Positions 1-5,890 of a stretch of 8,381 nt of DNA are shown piece by piece; positions within the stretch are counted from its first letter, which is position 1, and the number at the start of each line of letters is the position of its first letter. The translations under genes and the position numbers were made by a program. A model generated the notes under the pieces. The model saw nothing but the letters and a program-made list of their open reading frames with translations, did not search any database and was not told the origin of the DNA. Source of the stretch: an uncultured Bacteroidales bacterium (GTDB lineage Bacteria > Bacteroidota > Bacteroidia > Bacteroidales > Paludibacteraceae); NCBI GenBank assembly GCA_900556095.1, contig USNU01000050.1, positions 1 through 8,381 on the forward strand, read 5' to 3'.

Positions 1-970
1 AGAACCGGCGGATGACCAGGGCAGGATATTGGTACTACTTACCCATGCTACCGAACCATTGGAAAAGAAACACTGGGCGAACTATCCGCTCGGCTGTATT
101 GCACAGTTTGTCAAACGCGGTGTCATTCTCCCGCAAGGCTACGACTTCCTTTTCTGGGGCGATGTACCTGCCGGTGCAGGACTGAGCAGTAGTGCCGCTA
201 TCGAAGTGGTTACCGCGTATGCTGTCAACGAAATGCTCCACACCGGCTATGACCGTACCGAGATTGCCAAAATAGGGCAACTCTCGGAACATGAGTTTGC
301 CGGCGTTAATTGCGGCATTATGGACCAGTTCGCTTCTGCACAAGGCAAACAGGATCATGCTATATTTCTCAATTGCGACACTCTGGAATTTGATCTCGTA
401 CCTGTCAAACTCGATGGTATCAAGGTGGTTATCTCCAATACGCACTCGCCCCACAAACTCGACTCGGGTGCCTACAATGCCCGCGTGGCACAATGCCATG
501 CAGCCGTAGAGCAAATCAGCCGAGTACGTCCGCTAATGTGCCTGGCTGAACTGACTATGGATGAGTTCAACCAAGTCAAAGAGGCTATCACCGACCCTGT
601 GGCACTCCGCCGTGCACACCACGTAGTAGGCGAAGTACAACGCACAAAAGATGCGGTTGCCGCATTGCAGAAAGGCGATATTCTCACTTTTGGCAAACTG
701 ATGAATCTGAGCCACGAATCTCTGCGGGATGACTACGAGGTTACCGGTCCGGAACTGGACGCACTGGCAGAAGCCGCATGGAAAGTAGATGGCGTAATCG
801 GCAGCCGTATGACGGGTGGCGGCTTCGGCGGTTGCACCGTATCGTTGGTCCGCGAAGATGCCATTCCTGCTTTTATTGAGCAAGTAGGCAAAGAATATAC
901 CGACAAGACCGGTCTCAAAGCAGATTTCTACATTGCCCAAATCGGCGATGGCGTTCACCGCGTAGAATAA
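1..970 (+). CDS. galK: Galactokinase, 5'-truncated by the window edge
   Basis: Galactokinase phosphorylates alpha-D-galactose with ATP to galactose-1-phosphate, the first committed step of the Leloir pathway in the cytoplasm. The frame is open from base 2 to the TAA at 968-970, giving 322 visible residues. GHMP-kinase landmarks are clear: the phosphate-binding motif GLSSSAA (nt 179-199), CGIMDQ with the likely catalytic aspartate (codon 323-325), and the C-terminal glycine-rich motif MTGGGFGGC (glycines at 815-832). The N-terminal galactokinase signature (GRxNxxGEHTDY type) is absent because it lies upstream of the window. Family members are about 380-390 residues, so roughly 60-70 are missing. 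The TTG at 29 is internal, not the start. The gene converges on the glycan locus to its right and is followed by a hairpin, so it is probably a separate transcription unit. The family call is firm; nothing here speaks to its regulation. Confidence 0.96.
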   Translation, partial: EPADDQGRILVLLTHATEPLEKKHWANYPLGCIAQFVKRGVILPQGYDFLFWGDVPAGAGLSSSAAIEVVTAYAVNEMLHTGYDRTEIAKIGQLSEHEFAGVNCGIMDQFASAQGKQDHAIFLNCDTLEFDLVPVKLDGIKVVISNTHSPHKLDSGAYNARVAQCHAAVEQISRVRPLMCLAELTMDEFNQVKEAITDPVALRRAHHVVGEVQRTKDAVAALQKGDILTFGKLMNLSHESLRDDYEVTGPELDALAEAAWKVDGVIGSRMTGGGFGGCTVSLVREDAIPAFIEQVGKEYTDKTGLKADFYIAQIGDGVHRVE

Positions 971-997
971 TCGACATCAAGAAAACTATCTAAAGAC

Positions 998-1036
998 GAA
1001 AGAGGCTGCCCAATGCGATTTAGGGCAGCCTCTTTC
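998..1036. terminator. Bidirectional intrinsic terminator hairpin between convergent genes
   Basis: A perfect 14-bp inverted repeat pairs 998-1011 with 1023-1036 around an 11-nt loop. The core arm is AAAGAGGCTGCCC and its complement is GGGCAGCCTCTTT. The stem is GC-rich near the loop and ends in A on one side and T on the other, so either strand gives a hairpin followed by a short U-run. It starts 27 bp after the galK stop and lies about 80 bp past the stop of the minus-strand GH87 gene, so it can serve both. The T-run is short on both strands (TCTTTC), so the strength of termination is inferred. The rest of 971-1115 shows no gene or other clear signal. Confidence 0.8.
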
Positions 1037-1115
1037 ATTGATTGTCTCGACATCCACACCTGTACACCTCGCCATTGGGACGCAAAGAAACAGGTAGTAT
1101 ATGGCAGGCTATATT

Positions 1116-3632
1116 TTATAGTTTCCGCCCCAAGACATCATAGGCTGTATCATTGAGGATGATGACCAACTGACCGTCAATCAGCGATTTGCACATCGAA
1201 AAAGGGACGGTAGGCAGACTCTCGCCGGCAGATTCCCCTGTATTGCAATCGAATAGTTCCGTCCAAGTAGAGGGTACAGAACTATTGAACATCGCATTTT
1301 TGAGATTGATGGCATCGAAATGGCAATACGACCCCGAGCAACCGCTGACATTGGAAAAATAGATGCCAAAATTGCCGCCGTTGATATGGATATTGTTGAA
1401 CTCCATACCCGTGATTTTGTTGCCTCCTGCACGCACATAGATATTGTTCCAACGTGAATTGTTGATGTTGATGCTATCGAGATGAACGTTGTAGATAGGA
1501 TAATTACCCGTTCCGCCTATATTGAAAGCCCCTTGTGCACTGCCCCAGAAGTCGCCCGTAGTACCTTTGTTGCCAGCCGGACAACCGCTATGGTCGATAG
1601 TAACATCGTGGATATCAATAGTGCCGCTATTGGTAAAGCCTGCGCCGCTGAAGTCGGAATTGACACGTACGCCCGATTCCAAGGCATCCGCTATATACAG
1701 ATGGTGGGCGGTATGGTTGTCGCCGCCGAAGAAACCAAGCGACGACGCACGCCAGTTGTTCTCGGCAGTGCAATAAGCAAAGGTGATATTGCTACAACGT
1801 CTTGCTGTGGACCATGAGGCCATATCGTCATCTCCGTTGTTACGGAACGAGCAATAGCGGATTGTGTGCCCGCTACTGCCGTGCGAACAGTTGATACCAT
1901 CGGCGTAGTTGTTACGAAAACGGCAATGCTCCACCAAGAGGTTGGACGAACCGGAACCACTATAATCGGCAATCCATGCGCCGCACTCGAAGTGCTCCAC
2001 CCAACAACCACGGATGACGCTATTGCGCCCCATTCCGCCCATAAAACCTTTGCCCACCTGTTTGGAATTGTTGTTATTGTAATAACGGCAGTTGTTGACC
2101 GTATTGAGATATAGTCCTTCGATGAGCAGATTGCTACGGTCTGCCTCAAAGCCGCGGTAACTATACGTGGAGGCATTGTCAGAAGGAGCCGTAAAATAGA
2201 TAGTGGTGTACCACATACCTGCACCGATAACACGTGTGCCATCGGCATTGCGCAGATAGATACGCTTGCTGCAATTCCATGTGCCTTCCGGGATATAGAT
2301 AGTACGTCCCTGATTGTTCATAATAAAATCACCTACATCTCCATTGCCGTCAAAACGGACTTTGTCGCCGTCCAGTTGGTCGTAGGTAACAGCCGTCGGA
2401 ACAGGCTCCAACTCCACAAAATCAATGGTGTATGGTATAGAACCGCCGTCCGTTTTTTGGAGAGTAAGTGTCTCTCCCTGTTTGACCTGACGCGAGAGGC
2501 GGATATGTGTCTCATCGAAACGCATACGGACAACCACATTACCTGTACGCGGATTATTGTCCGGATAAGTAGCATCACAATACTGCCATGCCCAATAGGA
2601 GTTTAGATTAAGCGTACCCACTTTGTCCTGACCGGCATAGACATCCAGTGTTCCCGTTGTTCCCTGCCCATTCTCGCTATCGGGAAGAGAGAAACGAATA
2701 GTGAGTCCGTCGCCCGCCTTATCCACAACCCAAGAGACGGTTTGTCCGACAGCAGTGAGGTTGAGTGCCTGCTGGTGGGAGGCTTCGGATTGGAGCAGAC
2801 GCTGGTCGTCGGTAGCAGAAAGGAATGTGCCGTCGGTGGTGCAACAACCCGGTTCCGCCTCATAACGCTGGTATGGGCGATTGATATAGCCCCGCCCTTG
2901 TTTATCGGACGGAAACAGATAGACCTGACTCCCCTCAGTAACAATCGTATCGGGTACCTCCGGTATATCGGGGTTTTCCGGATTTTCGGGTGTAGAAGGT
3001 GTACTCCCCGCATTCACACACGGAGCCGCATACCCCTTTTGGTTGATAACGGAATAGATATTATCGAAGTTGTCGGTATAAAACTCGCTGCCTGTATGGG
3101 AAGCGGTGTAAGGAGCAGTCCGGAACATACAATCGCTGTTGCCCGTTACATCATCTGAAGGGTTGATCCACCAAGCAGTCGCCGGGTTGGAAGCGGTATA
3201 TTCGAAGCCAAAGAGATTGGAATAAACCTTGACAGACGTACCGGTATTGAGATTCAGTCCCTCCTCCGCCAACTGCGCAAGATTAATAGTCTTACCGTAG
3301 ATATTGCCCTGTATATGGTAGAGCCGGTCGCCATTACGGGCTATCTGACCTTGATCGGTGGAGAAATTGGTGGCGATACCTCGTGTACCGGTAGAGCCTT
3401 CGCCTTTGAGCCATGATTCCCATTCCGTAGCACTAATGTCGATTGCAAACGTAAAAGTCTCGTCCGCCTCCATACTATTGGAGGAAGCCCACGTATTGTT
3501 TTCACAATCCCAACGGACGATGTAACATCCGTCAGGACCTATCGGGTTGTTCAGACGTTGCGCAGCAGAGACTGCAAACACGGAACACACAGAGGCCGCC
3601 AAAGCCAGTGATATTCGTTTCATTACCATCAT
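1116..3632 (-). CDS. Secreted multidomain GH87 alpha-1,3-glucanase (mutanase/mycodextranase type)
   Basis: Predicted endo-acting enzyme on alpha-1,3-glucosidic bonds. The order of parts is: signal peptide (1-24, cleavage near VSA-A/Q, no usable lipobox); an unrecognised domain (about 25-205, cysteines C36, C43, C168, C205); a Pro/Glu linker (209-233, TPSTPENPENP); a CBM6/CBM35-like beta-sandwich (about 236-412, opening RYEAE and closing DFVELEPVP); a right-handed beta-helix (about 413-800) with repeated short turns rich in Asn and Gly; and a short tail (about 811-838, SLIDGQLVIILNDTAYDVLG). D578, D601 and D602 have spacings of 23 and 24 residues. These match the catalytic aspartates recalled for GH87 Agl-FH1 (D1045, D1068, D1069). 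The start could be Met1, Met2 or Met4; Met4 (MKRIS) gives the most typical signal peptide. It is the last gene of the operon, 29 bp after the GH97 gene. The beta-helix fold is near certain. GH87 rests on the aspartate pattern and context; another beta-helix carbohydrase family is the alternative. Confidence 0.82.
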   Translation of the reverse strand: MMVMKRISLALAASVCSVFAVSAAQRLNNPIGPDGCYIVRWDCENNTWASSNSMEADETFTFAIDISATEWESWLKGEGSTGTRGIATNFSTDQGQIARNGDRLYHIQGNIYGKTINLAQLAEEGLNLNTGTSVKVYSNLFGFEYTASNPATAWWINPSDDVTGNSDCMFRTAPYTASHTGSEFYTDNFDNIYSVINQKGYAAPCVNAGSTPSTPENPENPDIPEVPDTIVTEGSQVYLFPSDKQGRGYINRPYQRYEAEPGCCTTDGTFLSATDDQRLLQSEASHQQALNLTAVGQTVSWVVDKAGDGLTIRFSLPDSENGQGTTGTLDVYAGQDKVGTLNLNSYWAWQYCDATYPDNNPRTGNVVVRMRFDETHIRLSRQVKQGETLTLQKTDGGSIPYTIDFVELEPVPTAVTYDQLDGDKVRFDGNGDVGDFIMNNQGRTIYIPEGTWNCSKRIYLRNADGTRVIGAGMWYTTIYFTAPSDNASTYSYRGFEADRSNLLIEGLYLNTVNNCRYYNNNNSKQVGKGFMGGMGRNSVIRGCWVEHFECGAWIADYSGSGSSNLLVEHCRFRNNYADGINCSHGSSGHTIRYCSFRNNGDDDMASWSTARRCSNITFAYCTAENNWRASSLGFFGGDNHTAHHLYIADALESGVRVNSDFSGAGFTNSGTIDIHDVTIDHSGCPAGNKGTTGDFWGSAQGAFNIGGTGNYPIYNVHLDSININNSRWNNIYVRAGGNKITGMEFNNIHINGGNFGIYFSNVSGCSGSYCHFDAINLKNAMFNSSVPSTWTELFDCNTGESAGESLPTVPFSMCKSLIDGQLVIILNDTAYDVLGRKL

Positions 3633-3661
3633 TTCAGTTGATTATGTTTCGATGTATAGAC

Positions 3662-5662
3662 TTATTGTTTATCGTTCACAGGTGTGAGGCGGATAGCGAA
3701 ACCGCCGCCGGAGGCGAGGCGGATAGCAAGAGGCTCTGACGTATTTGCCACCCGGATTGTCTCTATCACCGTTGCATAGGGATTGGTTTGCCAGTCGGCA
3801 TCGGGGGCATCACGATAGATCTGCGCCGTATAGGTGCTATCGGGCAAGAACGACCAGTCGATGGTTACATCGCGGGGGGTATCATCATTGACAGCACCGA
3901 TATACCAATCGGCAGAATGTCTGTCCTGACGCGCCATGACAAGGTACTTTCCTATTTCGCCGGAGAGAAGACGGGACTGTTGCCAATCGCACGGGACATC
4001 GCGTATAAATTGGAACTCTGCCGGATGTTTCATATAACTTTCAGGCAGGTCGCATGCCATCTGAAGCGGCGAATACATTGTTACAAACAGCCCCAGTTGG
4101 TTGGCGATGGTGGCATGTACGCGGGTGTTCGGTTGTACCGGATTATCGAAGCAGAACACACCCGGAGTATAGTCAGCCGGTCCGGCAAGCATACGCGTGA
4201 AAGGCAAGGTAGCAACATGGCTTGCAGGACTACCGCCATCGGCACTCCATGCGTTCCACTCTTGTCCACGGATACCCTCCTGAGTGAAGAAATTAGGGTA
4301 TGTGCGACACAGACCTGTAGGCATGACCGGTTCGTGGTTGTCGATACAAACATGGTGGCGGGCTGCTGTCTCTATTACTTTGCGATAGTGGCGCACGCCC
4401 GACTGTGAGCGGTTGTACTGCTTGCCGTCGAGCGTAGTGATGATAGGGCTGACATAGCCCGTCTTGACGGAGTGCATACCATATTTTTCCATATAGTCGT
4501 ATGCCTCGTCCAGTTCGTTTTCGTATTGGGCAGCATTGCCTTGGGTCTCGTGATGAAAAACGATTTCGACCCCACGCCTGTGGGCATAGTCAGCCAAATA
4601 GTCGATGTCGTAGTCGGAGTATGGCTTCACGAAAGAGAACTTGGCGTCCGGAACCGTTCCGTCCCACGCGCCCCAGCCTTCGTTCCACCCCTCGGCAAGG
4701 ACTCCACCAAAGCCATTATCGGCAGCAAAATCTATGTAGCGTTTCATATTTTCGGTAGTGGCACCGTGGATAGGACCTTGACTCCACGTCATTGTCTTGA
4801 GGTGCATTCCCCACCATATACCGATAAACTTCATCGGCCGTATCCACGAAGTATCTTCAATACGGCAAGGCTCGTTGAGGTTGAGCATGACGCGCGATGC
4901 CATGAGTCGGCGTAGGTCGTCGGTAACCGTCATCATACGCCATGGAGTCTGCCAAGCACCTGATTCATAGGCTGCTACTCCATTCTGCCACGGAGTGAGA
5001 AAGGTGCGAATGGTGTTACCCCTATAGTAGAAATTCTCAGCCGGATAATCGGTGAGATTTGCTTCGTGGAGGAAGGCATAGCCCCCTTCTGCCAATTCGA
5101 GTGTGATAGGCGAACAGGTAGTGTCTTTTTGGCTGATTGGTTCGCGTGTCCATAGTGCTTCATAGTACTCGGTACGCCAAGGAATAGACCATGCTTGCGG
5201 CTCGCTAACGAACTGATATTCAGTTTTCTCGTCCATTACTATCATGCTGTCGGCATTGGACGGAAAGACATATCTGAACGCAAATCCATCGTCGAAAACA
5301 CGGAAGACGACATCCATCTCTGTGCCTGATTGGTGCAGGAGGTGTGCCGTGAGTTCACAATAGTGGTTGCGGATATAACGTTCCTCGCCCCAGACCGTTT
5401 CCCACGTCTCATCGAAAGAGTCTGTGTCGGTTCCAAGGAGGGTAAAATCACGACCAAGGTCCTTATCGGCGAGGACCAATCCGAGAGCAGACCAATCAAG
5501 CATTGGTGCGCCTTTGCGTGCCACTTTGTATTCAGGTGCCCCATCTGCGCCCAAGCGGAATGATACTGCCAACACATTGTCGGGAGACGAGACAGTCATC
5601 TTTTGTTGGCAACCCGTCAGTGTGATTGCTGCCAAACATATATAGCCAAAAAGTTTCTTCAT
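3662..5662 (-). CDS. GH97 alpha-glucosidase, inverting SusB-like subtype, predicted lipoprotein
   Basis: Exo-acting, calcium-dependent glycoside hydrolase family 97 enzyme expected to release glucose from non-reducing ends of alpha-gluco-oligosaccharides in the periplasm. The fold order fits the family: N-terminal beta-sandwich (about 22-275), (beta/alpha)8 barrel (about 276-560, opening FIGIWWGMH), and C-terminal beta-sandwich to 666. E444 (NHEP), E462 (TQEG) and E468 (GQEW) are spaced 18 and 24 apart, exactly as SusB E508, E526 and E532 (calcium ligands and general acid). E372 (HHET) fits the second base, SusB E439, and E200 (LHEANL) may fit calcium ligand E194. At 402 (VKTGYV) there is glycine where retaining GH97 alpha-galactosidases carry the nucleophile Asp, which indicates the inverting alpha-glucosidase subtype. 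A lipobox LTGC places the lipidated cysteine at C18, unlike SusB as I remember it, which is soluble. The enzyme is shorter than SusB (about 738). Whether it prefers alpha-1,3 or alpha-1,4 cannot be read from the sequence. Confidence 0.93.
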   Translation of the reverse strand: MKKLFGYICLAAITLTGCQQKMTVSSPDNVLAVSFRLGADGAPEYKVARKGAPMLDWSALGLVLADKDLGRDFTLLGTDTDSFDETWETVWGEERYIRNHYCELTAHLLHQSGTEMDVVFRVFDDGFAFRYVFPSNADSMIVMDEKTEYQFVSEPQAWSIPWRTEYYEALWTREPISQKDTTCSPITLELAEGGYAFLHEANLTDYPAENFYYRGNTIRTFLTPWQNGVAAYESGAWQTPWRMMTVTDDLRRLMASRVMLNLNEPCRIEDTSWIRPMKFIGIWWGMHLKTMTWSQGPIHGATTENMKRYIDFAADNGFGGVLAEGWNEGWGAWDGTVPDAKFSFVKPYSDYDIDYLADYAHRRGVEIVFHHETQGNAAQYENELDEAYDYMEKYGMHSVKTGYVSPIITTLDGKQYNRSQSGVRHYRKVIETAARHHVCIDNHEPVMPTGLCRTYPNFFTQEGIRGQEWNAWSADGGSPASHVATLPFTRMLAGPADYTPGVFCFDNPVQPNTRVHATIANQLGLFVTMYSPLQMACDLPESYMKHPAEFQFIRDVPCDWQQSRLLSGEIGKYLVMARQDRHSADWYIGAVNDDTPRDVTIDWSFLPDSTYTAQIYRDAPDADWQTNPYATVIETIRVANTSEPLAIRLASGGGFAIRLTPVNDKQ

Positions 5663-5704
5663 ATTTCTATATCCGTTTTATTTCTACAGATTCATCGGGT
5701 ATGG

Positions 5705-5848
5705 TAAGTATATACATAGGGTCGGAGTTGCTAAATCTACCGTGTATCATTCGTATATCCTTCGTATATCTACTGTATATGTACCGTAGTTGTCGGCGTA
5801 AGGTCGGCGAGAGGATAGCGAGATGATGCCGAGTGGATAGCAGGAGGG
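5705..5848. repeat. Degenerate tandem array with ~11-nt period in the susD-GH97 gap
   Basis: This array fills most of the 228-bp non-coding gap 5663-5890. Read on the plus strand in 11-nt steps from 5728, the units are imperfect copies. The clearest are TTCGTATATCC (5750-5760) and TTCGTATATCT (5761-5771), then ACTGTATATGT and ACCGTAGTTGT. Next come CG-rich variants CGGCGTAAGGT and CGGCGAGAGGA, followed by TAGCGAGATGA and TGCCGAGTGGA. GGATAGC recurs at 5813-5819 and 5835-5841, 22 nt apart. A further unit near 5705-5715 is out of phase by one base. Neighbouring units resemble each other most, as expected if the array grew by slippage and then diverged. The period is not a multiple of three, so this is not a coding repeat. 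Function is unknown. The remaining 36-46 bp on each side show no strong hairpin and no convincing Bacteroidota promoter (TAnnTTTG). Confidence 0.6.
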
Positions 5849-5890
5849 GTTGTACCCATCAAGGTTGAGCAAACCGCAAGACAGCCTATA

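Noticed and set aside
29..31. TTG at 29 as the start of galactokinase
   Set aside because: The frame is open to the window edge, and a start here would lack the essential N-terminal GRxNxxGEHTDY segment. The gene is cut by the window.
35..514. 159-codon open frame on the minus strand opposite galK
   Set aside because: Antisense to the GHMP motif region of galactokinase; no recognisable features, and it would run into the PUL-distal side without context.
1056..1071. Short direct repeat ACACCTGT/ACACCTCG downstream of the hairpin
   Set aside because: Only two 6-nt identical cores with 8-nt spacing. This is within chance expectation and has no link to a known site.
3788..4408. 206-codon open frame on the plus strand opposite the GH97 gene
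   Set aside because: Antisense to the conserved catalytic part of GH97, including the glutamates; no recognisable protein features.
5705..5848. CRISPR array reading of the short repeats
   Set aside because: Repeats are 11 nt, contiguous and degenerate, with no spacers of constant length and no cas genes nearby.
5770..5859. 29-codon ATG frame (MGTTPPAIHSAS...) on the minus strand inside the susD-GH97 gap
   Set aside because: It overlaps the 11-nt repeat array, whose period breaks codon phase, and has no ribosome-binding sequence. The Thr/Pro-rich composition follows from the repeats.
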